A DNA stretch of 64,000 nucleotides from Acidobacteria subdivision 13 bacterium RH2 MAG17b (GTDB taxonomy: Bacteria > Acidobacteriota > Terriglobia > UBA7540). Location of the stretch: assembly GCA_002197525.1 (NCBI GenBank), contig NFUN01000166.1, positions 1 to 64,000 of the forward strand, in the 5' to 3' direction. Shown in pieces: positions 23,345 to 33,861 of this stretch (the stretch's first letter is position 1; each line of letters opens with the position of its first letter). Below the pieces are notes generated by a model. The model was given only the letters and a program-made list of their open reading frames with translations, had not been told where the DNA came from and did not search any database. The translations under genes and the position numbers were made by a program.

Positions 23345-24520
23345 TCACTTTTTCTTCATCTTGATCTTGTAGAAATACCCGGCGCGCGCCATGACCTTCA
23401 AATCCGGCGGCAGCACCTTCACCTGCACGCGGTGAAAGCCCTCTTCGTTCAGCGTGCTTGGAGCATAAGCCAAAATGTACTGGCTGTTGACCTCCAGCGC
23501 GACCAGCATGAGCTGCTTTTGCAACTGGCTGGCCTTCCAATGCGAATAAGCCGATCCCCCCGTGAATCCGGCATAGAGCTGCAACAAGTTTTTGCCTTTC
23601 GCGGAGGCGATTACGTTGCCTATATCCGAGATCATAGGTAGCGTCAAAATGTTCGGCGTGTCGTACTCACCCTGCAGCATACTTTGCGTCCGCGGAGTTC
23701 CCGGCATGCCGGGTAGGGCCAGGTTTTGGGTCAGAGCATCCGGAGCCGGCGACGGCTGGGGATTTTTGAGCAGAGCCGCCGCCGGCTTAAACTGCAGCCC
23801 ATAAATAGCCACGTCCGCCCCGGTTGCGGCGCGGACAATTTCCGCTTTCGTGGTTTCGCTTCCGCGATCGAAGCCTTCCGAAAAAACGATGATCACACGG
23901 CGCTCCGCAGCAGGACGATTAACAAGCATCAGGATGGCGCGCGCCAGCGCATCGTTCAGCCGCGCCTGAGCGCCCTCATCGGTGATGTGTTGCAATGTCT
24001 GGCTGAGGGCCGCCGCGCTTGAAGTAAAGTTCTGTACCACCCGCACCTTGGTATCAAAGCAAATCACCGCCGCCTGTCCTTGCTTGCCCAGCAAAAGGTC
24101 TGAGAAAAGAGAACCGAGCGGACGAACTTGATCCAGCAAGGGAGCCACGGTTTGGTTGGTTTGAACCAAAATCACCAGCGCCACGGGCGCCGTCGCCAGT
24201 CCGAACTTGGCGATGCGCTGTTGCACTCCGTTGTCCAAAACCTGAAAATCACTTTTCGAAAGGCTCTGAACGAACTCACCCGTGCTATCCATCACCGTCA
24301 CAGGGGTTTCGACTAACGACGATTGAACGCGAATGCTGGCAAGGCTCTTAAGAGAAGGCGTTACGGTTTTGGGATCCGCCCGCTTGGAGGTCGCTGCAAC
24401 CTTGACCGGTGTTTGATTTGCCTGCTGCGCTGAAGCTAAGCTCGAACATCCCGCAGCAAGAACCAGACTGCACAGCACCGCTAAAGGCTTTCCTGAGCGG
24501 ATGCTGTTTCGTTGTCCCAT
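23345..24520 (-). CDS. VWFA-related protein (acidobacterial type)
   Basis: Signal peptide; VETPVTVMDSTGEFVQSLSKSDFQVLDNGVQQRIAKFG...VIIVFSEGFD, typical of the VWFA-related acidobacterial family. Confidence 0.82.
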   Translation of the reverse strand: MGQRNSIRSGKPLAVLCSLVLAAGCSSLASAQQANQTPVKVAATSKRADPKTVTPSLKSLASIRVQSSLVETPVTVMDSTGEFVQSLSKSDFQVLDNGVQQRIAKFGLATAPVALVILVQTNQTVAPLLDQVRPLGSLFSDLLLGKQGQAAVICFDTKVRVVQNFTSSAAALSQTLQHITDEGAQARLNDALARAILMLVNRPAAERRVIIVFSEGFDRGSETTKAEIVRAATGADVAIYGLQFKPAAALLKNPQPSPAPDALTQNLALPGMPGTPRTQSMLQGEYDTPNILTLPMISDIGNVIASAKGKNLLQLYAGFTGGSAYSHWKASQLQKQLMLVALEVNSQYILAYAPSTLNEEGFHRVQVKVLPPDLKVMARAGYFYKIKMKKK

Positions 24521-24815
24521 AATCAGTCCTCCCGGTACGTGAAACTTGCAACCCATCGCGATAAGCCCACTAACCGCCGCGGCCCGGTCCCTCATATTAT
24601 TGGATGAAAAAATCGCTCCGCGCGTTCACCAGATAAAAAAGTCAAAAGAACCGAAACCGGCACATGGAGAACCCGGTCCTCCATCACTAGCCGCAACCAC
24701 CCGCGGCCGGCGCTTCCGCGATTCCAAGCCATCTCCATGAAACTATAGTGCCACACATCAGGCGGCGCGGCGAAGGCTGCTGGAGGGAAAAGCTTTTCTG
24801 GTAGAATGAGACGTG

Positions 24816-27800
24816 ATGTCCACCTCGGAATTCGTTCATCTCCACCTGCACACCGATTACAGCTTGCTCGACGGCGCATGTGACATTCCAAAGGTCATGG
24901 ATCGCGCCGCTGAACTCCGCATGCCTGCCGTGGCGCTTACCGATCACGGCAACCTTTTCGGCGCTGTGAAGTTTTACGACGCAGCGATCAAGCGAGGCGT
25001 CAAACCGATTATTGGCTGCGAAGTTTACGTGGCCCCCAGCAACCGGTTCGACCGCTCTCCCGGCGCCGACCGTCCCAACCACTTGGTATTGCTGTGCGAG
25101 AACGAAAAAGGGTACCGCAACCTGGTGAAGCTCGCCTCTCTTGCTTACCTCGAAGGCTACTACTACAAGCCGCGTATCGATAAGGATCTGCTCGCCCGCC
25201 ACGCCGAAGGTCTTATTGGCCTTTCCGCCTGTCTCAAAGGCGAAGTCGCCTCTGCCCTCACGGCGGACCGCTACGAGTCAGCACGCCAATCGGCTTACGA
25301 CCTGCGTGACGTCTTCGGGAAAGGCAACTTTTACCTCGAGATTCAGGACCAGGGCGTGCCCGAGGAGCGGCGTATCAATCCCAGTCTCACACAGCTTTCC
25401 CGCGAAACGGGCATTCCCCTCGTGGCCACAAACGATTGCCATTACCTCCGCCATACCGACGCACGAGCCCAAGAAGTATTGATGTGCATTCAGACAGGGA
25501 AAACGCTGAGCGACCCGGCGCGCATGAAGTTTGCCTCGGACCAGTTCTATTTCAAGTCCGGCGACGAGATGCTGGAAGTTTTCAAGGAAATCCCCGAAGC
25601 CGTGCGCCGCACTCTGGAGATTGCCGAACGCTGCAACTTGCACCTGGAAAAAAGCCAGCACGTCTTCCCGCGCTTTGAGGTGCCGCCGGGCGAAACGCTG
25701 GAGACATTCTTTGAAAAGGTCTCGCGCGAGGGTTTCAACCACCGGCGGCCTCTGCTTGAGCGTCTGCGCGCCGAGGGCAGGCTGCGATATCCGCTCGAAG
25801 CGTACGAAGAGCGGCTGAACCGCGAAATCGAACTCATCAAGCAGATGCGCTTCGCAGGTTATTTCCTGATCGTTTGGGACTTCATCCGTTTCGCCCGCGA
25901 GCGGTGCATTCCGGTGGGGCCGGGCCGCGGCTCCGCCGCCGGAAGCCTGGTCTCCTACTCGATGCAGATCACGGACATCGATCCTTTACAATATGACCTC
26001 CTTTTCGAACGCTTCCTCAACCCGGAGCGCATCACCTTCCCCGACATCGACATCGACTTTTGCATGCGCCGCCGCGGCGAAGTGATCAGCTACGTCACGG
26101 AGAAATACGGCCGGGACAATGTCAGTCAGATCATCACCTTCGGTACTATGGGGGCGAAGGCCGTGATCCGCGACGCAGGGCGTGCGTTGGACATGCCGTT
26201 CGCCGAAGTAGACCGCATAGCCAAGCAAGTACCGAATGTTTTGAACATCAGCCTGCAGGAAGCAATCGAGCAGTCGCCCGAGTTGCGCCAGGTGCGGGAT
26301 GGCGACCCCCGGGTGGCGGATTTGCTGACCGTGGCGATGAGTTTGGAGGGTTTGGCCAGGCACGCTTCCACGCACGCGGCGGGAGTGGTGATTTCTCCCC
26401 AGCCCCTGCAGGAGATCGTTCCCGTTTACAAGAGCAGCAAGGACGAAATTACCACCCAGTACGCGATGGACGATCTCGAAAAGATCGGCCTCTTGAAGAT
26501 GGATTTTCTCGGTCTCGCCACGCTCACCGTGCTCGACGATGCGGTTCGCGTGATTGATGCGACGCGGGGCGAAAAGGTTGACCTCGCCCGCATTCTCCTC
26601 GATGACCCGCAGACCTATGAGCTGCTCGGCAAGGGTCTCACGGGAGGTGTCTTCCAGTTTGAAAGCCGGGGCATGACGGACATCCTGCGCCGCGTCAAGC
26701 CGAATCGCCTCACAGACCTCACCGCCCTCAATGCCCTGTACCGGCCGGGGCCCATTCAAGGCGGCATGATTGATGACTTCATAGCCCGCAAAACGGGCAA
26801 AAAGAAAGTAGCCTATGACTTGCCGCAACTGAAAGACATTCTTGAGGAAACTTACGGCGTCATCGTCTATCAGGAACAAGTCATGCAGATCGCTGCCAGC
26901 GTAGCAGGCTTCAGCCTGGGCGAAGCAGACGTGCTCCGGCGGGCGATGGGCAAGAAGAAGCACGAAGTCATGGTGGCGCAACGAGAAAAGTTCCTGGCGG
27001 GAGCCAGGGCCAACAATATTCCGCCGAAGAAGGCGGAAAAACTGTTTGAACTGATGGAACAGTTCGCCGGCTACGGTTTCAACAAGTCTCATTCAGCGGC
27101 CTATGCGCTGGTTGCTTATCAAACGGCGTACCTCAAGGCCCACTATCCGGTCGAGTTTATGGCCGCACTGTTGACGGCGGAAATCGGCAACCAGGACAAG
27201 CTGACCCGCTACCTCAACCAGTGCCGCGACATGGGCATCGGAATTCTCCCGCCGGACGTCAACTCGAGTGACCGCACCTTTACCCCTTCCGGCAACGATA
27301 TTCGGTTTGGCCTCACGGCCATCAAGAACGTGGGCGAGGCGGCAATTGAGTCCGTGCTCGAAGCGCGAAAAAAACTGAGCCGCTTTGATAGTCTCTATCA
27401 ATTCTGTGAGAACGTAGACTTGCGATTGCTCAATAAGCGCGTCATCGAGAGCCTCATTAAAGCCGGAGCCATGGATTCGCTCGGCGCCCATCGCGCACAA
27501 ATGATGGCTGCCCTCGACCGCGCCATGGATCTCGGGCAGAAGCGGCAGAGACAGATGGAAAGCGGCCAGACGGGGCTTTTCGGTCAAGGCGATTCTGAGC
27601 CTGTGGCAGCCACGCCCCTGCCCGAAACGCCGGCGTGGACCGAAACTGAGAGGCTGGCTGGAGAAAAAGAAGTCCTCGGCTTTTACGTCACTGGCCATCC
27701 CCTCGAAAAATATCGCGACGCGCTCCGCTCACTCACCCGTCACGACAGCACTTCCCTCGAGGAGGCCGAAAACGACACTCCGGTGACGCTAGCCGGAATC

Positions 27801-28301
27801 CTCACTTCGGTGCGCATCCGGCCAAGCCGGAAAGGCGATCTGTGGGCCAGCGCCACGCTGGAAGACTTGCACGGAGCCGTTGAATTGATTGTGTTTCCAC
27901 AAGCCCTCCAACAGGTTCAAAACCTGCTCAAACCGGATTCAGCGTTGCTGATCAAAGGCCGCTTGCGGCACGAGGAAAACGCCAGACCGAAAGTAATGGT
28001 GAACGAAGTGCAGCCGCTGGAAGCGGCGGTGAATCGAGTGAAACCCGAAGTGTTAATCCGCCTGAACCTGGGCCGCGCCCCCGAGAAGCTGCTGGATAGC
28101 CTGGAAAGCCTGCTCGCGGCCCATCCCGGTGAGAACCCCGTCGTCTTTGAGTTGCTTCAGCCGGGTGACTTCAAGGCTCGCCTGCGTTCCAGAAAGCCCG
28201 CCGGTGTGAGTGTGAACGCAGACGTCATCGCTCAATTGCAGGCCGTTTGCGGCAAGGAAGCCGTCACCGTCGAGCGTGAAGTGCCAGGCCGAATGCCCTA
28301 G
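24816..28301 (+). CDS. dnaE: DNA polymerase III subunit alpha
   Basis: FVHLHLHTDYSLLDGACDIPKVMDRA; GPGRGSAAGSLVSY; PDIDIDFCMRRRGEVI; GYGFNKSHSAAYALVAYQTAYLKAHYPVEFMAALLTAE. Confidence 0.97.
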   Translation: MSTSEFVHLHLHTDYSLLDGACDIPKVMDRAAELRMPAVALTDHGNLFGAVKFYDAAIKRGVKPIIGCEVYVAPSNRFDRSPGADRPNHLVLLCENEKGYRNLVKLASLAYLEGYYYKPRIDKDLLARHAEGLIGLSACLKGEVASALTADRYESARQSAYDLRDVFGKGNFYLEIQDQGVPEERRINPSLTQLSRETGIPLVATNDCHYLRHTDARAQEVLMCIQTGKTLSDPARMKFASDQFYFKSGDEMLEVFKEIPEAVRRTLEIAERCNLHLEKSQHVFPRFEVPPGETLETFFEKVSREGFNHRRPLLERLRAEGRLRYPLEAYEERLNREIELIKQMRFAGYFLIVWDFIRFARERCIPVGPGRGSAAGSLVSYSMQITDIDPLQYDLLFERFLNPERITFPDIDIDFCMRRRGEVISYVTEKYGRDNVSQIITFGTMGAKAVIRDAGRALDMPFAEVDRIAKQVPNVLNISLQEAIEQSPELRQVRDGDPRVADLLTVAMSLEGLARHASTHAAGVVISPQPLQEIVPVYKSSKDEITTQYAMDDLEKIGLLKMDFLGLATLTVLDDAVRVIDATRGEKVDLARILLDDPQTYELLGKGLTGGVFQFESRGMTDILRRVKPNRLTDLTALNALYRPGPIQGGMIDDFIARKTGKKKVAYDLPQLKDILEETYGVIVYQEQVMQIAASVAGFSLGEADVLRRAMGKKKHEVMVAQREKFLAGARANNIPPKKAEKLFELMEQFAGYGFNKSHSAAYALVAYQTAYLKAHYPVEFMAALLTAEIGNQDKLTRYLNQCRDMGIGILPPDVNSSDRTFTPSGNDIRFGLTAIKNVGEAAIESVLEARKKLSRFDSLYQFCENVDLRLLNKRVIESLIKAGAMDSLGAHRAQMMAALDRAMDLGQKRQRQMESGQTGLFGQGDSEPVAATPLPETPAWTETERLAGEKEVLGFYVTGHPLEKYRDALRSLTRHDSTSLEEAENDTPVTLAGILTSVRIRPSRKGDLWASATLEDLHGAVELIVFPQALQQVQNLLKPDSALLIKGRLRHEENARPKVMVNEVQPLEAAVNRVKPEVLIRLNLGRAPEKLLDSLESLLAAHPGENPVVFELLQPGDFKARLRSRKPAGVSVNADVIAQLQAVCGKEAVTVEREVPGRMP

Positions 28302-28388
28302 GGCTGCGATCGCAAGTCTTTCCTATAATGGTTCGTCTTGAGTCCACGGCGGGCAAGATCATTCCGCCGATGCGATAACCGAAAAGAC

Positions 28389-29354
28389 ATGGGCGACACA
28401 CAACCCAACGAGTCAAAAACAATTCACGAGTTGGAGCGGCAGATCTCCGAACTCGAGCAGGTTTCACCGTCGGTTGGCAGCCGGGACGAAATCGAGCGTC
28501 TCCGATATCAATTGGAGGCGATGCGAGGCGGAACGGGCGCGAAGCCTAAGGGTAACGAGGCTTGGAGCCGCGTTTTGCTGGCCCGGCATCCACAACGGCC
28601 TTACACGCTCGATTACATCGAGATGCTCTTCACCGATTTTACGGAACTGCACGGCGATCGCCGCTTTGGCGATGACAACGCAATGGTGTGCGGCCTCGCG
28701 CGGTTCGAGGGCCAGCCAGTTGCAGTGGTGGGCCAGCAGAAGGGGCGCGACACCAAACAGAAGGTGGCGCATAACTTCGGAATGCCGAAGCCAGAGGGCT
28801 ATCGCAAGGCGCTGCGGCTGATGCGGCTAGCCGCTAAATTCGGGCTTCCCATAGTGGCTTTTGTGGACACACCCGGCGCTTATCCGGGGATCGGAGCTGA
28901 GGAGCGTGGGCAGGCCGAAGCCATCGCGCACAATCTGAAGGAACTTCCCAAGCTGGCGACGCCGATTTTGGTGGTGATCCATGGCGAAGGCGGCAGCGGA
29001 GGGGCGCTCGCCGTTGCGGTGGGCGACAAAGTGATCATGATGAGCAACGCCGTCTATTCCGTCATCTCCCCGGAAAGCTGCTCCTCAATCCTGTGGCGCG
29101 ATTGGGAACACAAAGAAGAAGCGGCGCGCATTCTAAAGTTGACCGCAGAGGACCTTCACGGCTTCAGTATCGTGGATGAAGTAGTTCCTGAACCGCTGGG
29201 CGGAGCGCATACCGACCCTCCTGCCGCCGCCGCCACGCTGCGCCGCTCGATTTCCGGCGCCCTTAGAGAACTGCAATCTCTTCCCGCAGACGAACTTTTG
29301 CGCCGCCGCCACGAGCGCTTGCGGCGTTTGGCTACCTTTGTTAACGAGAACTGA
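28389..29354 (+). CDS. accA: acetyl-CoA carboxylase carboxyltransferase subunit alpha
   Basis: [67 protein letters not shown]. Confidence 0.96.
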   Translation: MGDTQPNESKTIHELERQISELEQVSPSVGSRDEIERLRYQLEAMRGGTGAKPKGNEAWSRVLLARHPQRPYTLDYIEMLFTDFTELHGDRRFGDDNAMVCGLARFEGQPVAVVGQQKGRDTKQKVAHNFGMPKPEGYRKALRLMRLAAKFGLPIVAFVDTPGAYPGIGAEERGQAEAIAHNLKELPKLATPILVVIHGEGGSGGALAVAVGDKVIMMSNAVYSVISPESCSSILWRDWEHKEEAARILKLTAEDLHGFSIVDEVVPEPLGGAHTDPPAAAATLRRSISGALRELQSLPADELLRRRHERLRRLATFVNEN

Positions 29355-29356
29355 AA

Positions 29357-30055
29357 TTAATTTGTGTCAACGGTAGTCAGGACTACTGAAGGCAGATCGA
29401 GACGCTGATAGATAACGTAGAGCGCCAACTCCAGGCGGTCGGAGACTCCGACTTTGTCGTAGACGGCTCGCAGGTGGTTTTTAACGGTCTGCTCGCTGAT
29501 TGAAAGATGCTGGGCGATTTCGCGGTTTCGCCAGCCTTGCACCAGGTAGCTGACAATCACCTTTTCGCGCTGTGTGAGTGTATCCACCGGGCGGGGCAGG
29601 CTGAGCGGCGTGGATTCAAGCAATTGCGCCATCTGCGCCACCTCCCGCTTGGGTAGCCAGATTTCGTTATCCATCACCTTGCGCACGCACTTCACCCACA
29701 GCGCGGGATCAATGGATTTCAGAATCACTCCACAGGCGCCTGCGCGCACATACCGCAACGGCGCTCCATTCCCGAGCGTTCCGGCGGTTACCACTATTTT
29801 GCAGCCAGCGGAAGCTCCACGCAGACGAGAAAGAAGATCGGCGGTTTCAGCCTCGGCCAAATCCGCCTGCAGAAAAATCAAATCTGGCTTCAGTTGCCGC
29901 GCCATGTGCATTGCTTGCGTGGGGTTTTCCGCTTCTCCGGTCACGCGAAAGTCTTCCTCAACGCTGAGCAGACGGCGGAGACCCAAGCGGAAGATAGTTT
30001 CCCGGTCCACGATCAGGATGTTAATCTTTTTCTTCAAGCGGCGGTCTTGCTTCAT
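29357..30055 (-). CDS. LuxR/NarL-type response regulator
   Basis: INILIVDRETIFRLGLRRLL receiver; LTQREKVIVSYLVQGWRNREIAQHLSISEQTVKNHLRAVYDKVGVSDRLELA. Confidence 0.88.
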   Translation of the reverse strand: MKQDRRLKKKINILIVDRETIFRLGLRRLLSVEEDFRVTGEAENPTQAMHMARQLKPDLIFLQADLAEAETADLLSRLRGASAGCKIVVTAGTLGNGAPLRYVRAGACGVILKSIDPALWVKCVRKVMDNEIWLPKREVAQMAQLLESTPLSLPRPVDTLTQREKVIVSYLVQGWRNREIAQHLSISEQTVKNHLRAVYDKVGVSDRLELALYVIYQRLDLPSVVLTTVDTN

Positions 30056-30213
30056 GGTCTTTGGCCGGCGGCCCCGCGACAGCGACGATCGCCGCAGGAA
30101 CCGGGGTCCTCGTTGTTCGTATACTCCATCGCGCGGGAAGCGCATCTTTCCTGCGGCCCCCGGCAATGTCTTGCCTTCGGTCACAGAGTCTATCGGCAAA
30201 TGAGAGGCGCATC

Positions 30214-31236
30214 ATGAAACTTAGCGACGTGGCAGAACGCATTCACTGCCAGCTTGAAGGTCCCGCCGGTCTTGAAATCACGGATGTGGCGAGCCTTGAA
30301 GAGGCGGGTCCGTCGGATCTAACCTTCCTCTCCAACCCCAAATACCATCGCCAGGCGCTGGAAACGCAAGCCGCTGCTGTTATTGCGGGACCCGGCGTCG
30401 AGCTTCCTGGCCGCGCCGTGCTGCGCGCCGCGGACGCTTATCTCGCCTTCGCCCTTGCGCTCGAAATCTTCCATCCTCCCAGCCGGCCAACGCCTGGCAT
30501 TCATCCGTCGGCGGTGATTGCTCCGAGCGCCCGCATCGGGCGCAATGCGTCTATCGGACCCTTTGCCGTTGTGGAAGAAGGGGTCAATCTGGGCGAAGAT
30601 TGCGTGCTCAAAAGCTTCGTTGTGATATACGCCGGGGCGAAAATCGGGGACCGCTTTTTCGCCCACTCGCACGCAGTCGTACGCGAAAACGTACAGATTG
30701 GCAACGATGTGATTCTGCAAAACGGCGCAGTCGTAGGCGGTGACGGTTTCGGCTTCGCCCGCGAAGCCGGTGGCACTTACCGCAAGATTGTTCAGCCGGG
30801 AACGGTGGTGATTGAAGACGGCGTCGAAATCCAATCTAATTCTTGCATCGACCGGGCCAGCGTCGGCGCCACGCGCCTGCGCCGCGGAGTCAAGGTGGAT
30901 AACCTCGTGCAGGTAGGGCACGGCTGTGACATAGGTGAAAACACACTCCTCTGTGGACAGGTGGGACTGGCGGGAAGTTCCAAACTGGGCCGCAACGTGA
31001 TTCTTGCCGGGCAAGTAGGAGTGGCTGGGCATCTCACCATCGGGGACAACGTAATGGTCAGCTCGCAGTCGGGAATTCCGCATGACGTCGAGCCGGACAA
31101 GGTCCTTTCAGGCTACCCGGCTATCGATAACTACTTGTGGCTGAAATGCTGCGCGGTCTATATGCGCCTGCCGGAAATGTACTCGGCCCTGCGCAAGATC
31201 CGAAACTATCTGGAAAAGAACGGCGCGACGGTGTAG
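30214..31236 (+). CDS. lpxD: UDP-3-O-(3-hydroxymyristoyl)glucosamine N-acyltransferase
   Basis: Left-handed beta-helix hexapeptides; DLTFLSNPKYH; GDGFGFAREAGGTYRKIVQPG. Confidence 0.95.
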   Translation: MKLSDVAERIHCQLEGPAGLEITDVASLEEAGPSDLTFLSNPKYHRQALETQAAAVIAGPGVELPGRAVLRAADAYLAFALALEIFHPPSRPTPGIHPSAVIAPSARIGRNASIGPFAVVEEGVNLGEDCVLKSFVVIYAGAKIGDRFFAHSHAVVRENVQIGNDVILQNGAVVGGDGFGFAREAGGTYRKIVQPGTVVIEDGVEIQSNSCIDRASVGATRLRRGVKVDNLVQVGHGCDIGENTLLCGQVGLAGSSKLGRNVILAGQVGVAGHLTIGDNVMVSSQSGIPHDVEPDKVLSGYPAIDNYLWLKCCAVYMRLPEMYSALRKIRNYLEKNGATV

Positions 31237-31370
31237 TGAATTTCGGCAAAGAGATGGGATTTTACGATTTGCGAAAATGCAAATGGGACGCCCGCACGCA
31301 GTTCACCCAAACATCACGCTTGCCTCGCTCGATCCCGCGCAGAACAGATAGGAGCCGTGAAATCAACTGT

Positions 31371-31399
31371 TTGACTTATCCGTGACCGCTCCATAGAAT
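31371..31399 (+). promoter_or_regulatory. sigma70-like promoter TTGACT-N17-TAGAAT
   Basis: Hexamers with 17-bp spacer, about 320 bp upstream of ffh. Confidence 0.5.
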
Positions 31400-31719
31400 G
31401 GAAACTGTAGGTTGGCATAACTCCGCGCGTGGGGGTTGAATGCCTCGTAAGACGCCGGAGGCGAGGCTTAAGATTGATGACGGTTCGCGCCCTGCCTGCC
31501 ACAGCCTAGATCGAGTGACTTTCACTCTGGCCTTTGTTCGGCGCGGGTTTTACAAAGGTAAATGCCGCGAAGCTCGCGCGTTTCGAGAAGGATGGGACGG
31601 CAAAGCCATTTTTCCGGAATCCGGGATTCAGAGCGCCTGTCAACGCGTTACGCGCCGGGGCGGTGGCGTTTCGGCTTAGCGCCAGTGCTGATCTCCAAAC
31701 AGGTGATCACTAAAAGCTA

Positions 31720-33081
31720 ATGTTCGACTCCTTGCAAGAAAAGTTCCAAAACGTTTTCAAATCGCTTCGCCTGCAAGGAGTTCTGACTGAACAGGCAGTG
31801 GATGAAACCTTGGGTGCAGTGCGTCTGGCGCTGCTCGAAGCGGACGTGAACCTTAACGTGGTCAAGGAACTGCTGGACCGCGTACGGGTGAAGGCATTAA
31901 ACCAGGAGGTTCGGTCCACACTTACGCCTGACCAGGAAATAATTCGGGTCGTGCGCGACGAGCTGATTGAAATTCTTGGACGAAGGGAATCGCTGCTCGC
32001 CTTTTCCAAGGACTATCCGACGATCTTCCTGATGGTAGGATTGCAGGGTTCCGGCAAGACCACCACCTCCGGCAAACTGGCGCTATGGTTAAGCAAAAAG
32101 AAGCGGCGTCCGATGCTCGTCTCCACAGACGTTTACCGTCCCGCAGCGCGCGAGCAGTTGGCGATTATCGCCAAAGAAATCGGCGTGCCCTGTTTTCCCG
32201 GTGACGGGATCACCGCTCCCATCGAACTGGCGCTGGCGGCCCGCAAAGATGCTTCTGACCGCGGGCACGATGTGCTGATCGTCGATACGGCCGGCCGTCT
32301 GCACATCGACGAGCATCTCATGCAGGAAGTAAGTGAATTGCAGCTTAAGCTGCGGCCCAGCGAAATCCTTCTTGTGGCCGATGCCATGATCGGCCAGGAT
32401 GCGGTCCGCAGCGCCCAGGAGTTTCATGAACGGCTGGGAACGTCCGGTGTGATTCTCACCAAAATGGATGGCGACGCTCGCGGCGGTGCAGCGCTTTCCA
32501 TCCATCACGTCACGGGCCAACCTATCAAGTTCATCGGAGCCGGCGAAAAGTACGATGCACTCGAGGTTTTCTATCCTGACCGCATTGTTTCGCGCATACT
32601 GGGCATGGGCGACGTTCTCTCCCTCATCGAAAAGGCCGAGGAAACGATCGACAAAAAGAAGGCTTTGGAAGTCCATCAGAAGCTGCGCACAGGCAGCTTT
32701 ACTCTGGCCGATTTTCAGGACCAGTTGCAGCAGGTTCGCAAGATGGGACCGCTCGATCAGATGTTGGGCATGTTGCCTAAGATGGGAATATTCAAGGACG
32801 TGGGGAAAGTGCACGTGGACGAAAAGGAGCTCATTCATCTCGACGCCATCATTAACTCGATGACGGTGCAGGAGCGAATGAACCACGAGATCATCAACGG
32901 ACGGCGCCGCAAGCGAATCGCGCGGGGCAGCGGCACCACGGTACAAGCGGTTAATCAGTTGTTAAGACAGTACGTCCAGGCTCGCAAGATGATGAAGTCC
33001 GTGAGCCAGAACTTTTTCGGGCGGCAAATGAGCCGCCTCAAGATTCCTCCTGATCTCATGAGTCAGATGAAATCGTCCTGA
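31720..33081 (+). CDS. ffh: signal recognition particle protein
   Basis: GLQGSGKTTTSGKLALWL; VDTAGRLHIDEHLMQEV; TKMDGDARGGAALS; M-domain GSGTTVQAVNQLLRQY. Confidence 0.97.
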   Translation: MFDSLQEKFQNVFKSLRLQGVLTEQAVDETLGAVRLALLEADVNLNVVKELLDRVRVKALNQEVRSTLTPDQEIIRVVRDELIEILGRRESLLAFSKDYPTIFLMVGLQGSGKTTTSGKLALWLSKKKRRPMLVSTDVYRPAAREQLAIIAKEIGVPCFPGDGITAPIELALAARKDASDRGHDVLIVDTAGRLHIDEHLMQEVSELQLKLRPSEILLVADAMIGQDAVRSAQEFHERLGTSGVILTKMDGDARGGAALSIHHVTGQPIKFIGAGEKYDALEVFYPDRIVSRILGMGDVLSLIEKAEETIDKKKALEVHQKLRTGSFTLADFQDQLQQVRKMGPLDQMLGMLPKMGIFKDVGKVHVDEKELIHLDAIINSMTVQERMNHEIINGRRRKRIARGSGTTVQAVNQLLRQYVQARKMMKSVSQNFFGRQMSRLKIPPDLMSQMKSS

Positions 33082-33128
33082 CCGGGCCCAGGAGTTATAA
33101 ACGCCGGAAGATTGAAGTGTAAGAAAGC

Positions 33129-33162
33129 GCTGCCCAGAGAGCACGGTGCGAACCTGGGCAGC
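33129..33162 (+). promoter_or_regulatory. stem-loop in ffh-rpsP intergenic leader
   Basis: GCTGCCCAG...CTGGGCAGC, perfect 9-bp stem, no T-tract. Confidence 0.5.
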
Positions 33163-33199
33163 ATCTCAAAATTCAACAGGCTTTAGATAAGGGGGTCGT

Positions 33200-33469
33200 T
33201 TGTTAAGGATACGCTTAGCCAGGGCTGGGGCCAAAAAGAAGGTCAGCTACAGAGTGGTCGTAATCGACCGGGAAAGCCCGAGAAATGGCCGCTTCGTAGA
33301 AATCTTGGGTTCATATAATCCGCGCCGCGAACCGCCCGAGTTGGTTCTAAACCGCGAGCGCGTCGCATACTGGATCAAGGTCGGCGCTCAACCCTCTGAA
33401 ACCGTGCGCAGCTTGCTCAAAAAAACTCCCGAGCCGCACTCGGACGCTTCAACCGGGGGCGCTCAGTAG
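33200..33469 (+). CDS. rpsP: 30S ribosomal protein S16
   Basis: MLRIRLARAGAKKKVSYRVVVIDRESPRNGRFVEILGSYNP. Confidence 0.95.
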   Translation: MLRIRLARAGAKKKVSYRVVVIDRESPRNGRFVEILGSYNPRREPPELVLNRERVAYWIKVGAQPSETVRSLLKKTPEPHSDASTGGAQ

Positions 33470-33574
33470 ATTCGAAAGGCGGCTTTAACAGTTCCAGCCG
33501 GTCCCAAAAGCAAGTCCCTGACGAGATATTTCCACACTGGTTGATTCCGGGCATCTCGGTTGCAGGAGGGACAC

Positions 33575-33805
33575 GTGAAAGATCTGATTGAAGCCATCGC
33601 GAAAGCGCTTGTGGATAAACCCGAAGACGTTCAGGTCCGGACGGTGGAGGGTGAGCAGGTTACGGTGCTAGAGCTTCGAGTCCATCCGACAGACCTTGGG
33701 AAGGTAATCGGCAAACAGGGGCGCACCGCGAGGTCGATCCGTACGATCCTCGGGGCGGCGGGAATGAAGCTCAAGAAGCGCTTCACGCTGGAAATTCTGG
33801 AGTAG
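33575..33805 (+). CDS. khpA: KH domain RNA-binding protein
   Basis: [21 protein letters not shown]...[20 protein letters not shown]; operon context. Confidence 0.92.
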   Translation: MKDLIEAIAKALVDKPEDVQVRTVEGEQVTVLELRVHPTDLGKVIGKQGRTARSIRTILGAAGMKLKKRFTLEILE

Positions 33806-33861
33806 AATTTCCTTTCCGTTTAACGCCTATCCCGATGGCCTGGAAGCTTTAATTCCCAGCC

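Noticed and set aside
25986-27092. 368-aa minus-strand ORF opposite dnaE
   Set aside because: Shadow ORF of dnaE from GC3 bias.
31440-31679. 79-aa ORF between lpxD and ffh
   Set aside because: No recognisable family or ribosome-binding site; treated as part of an uncharacterised leader.
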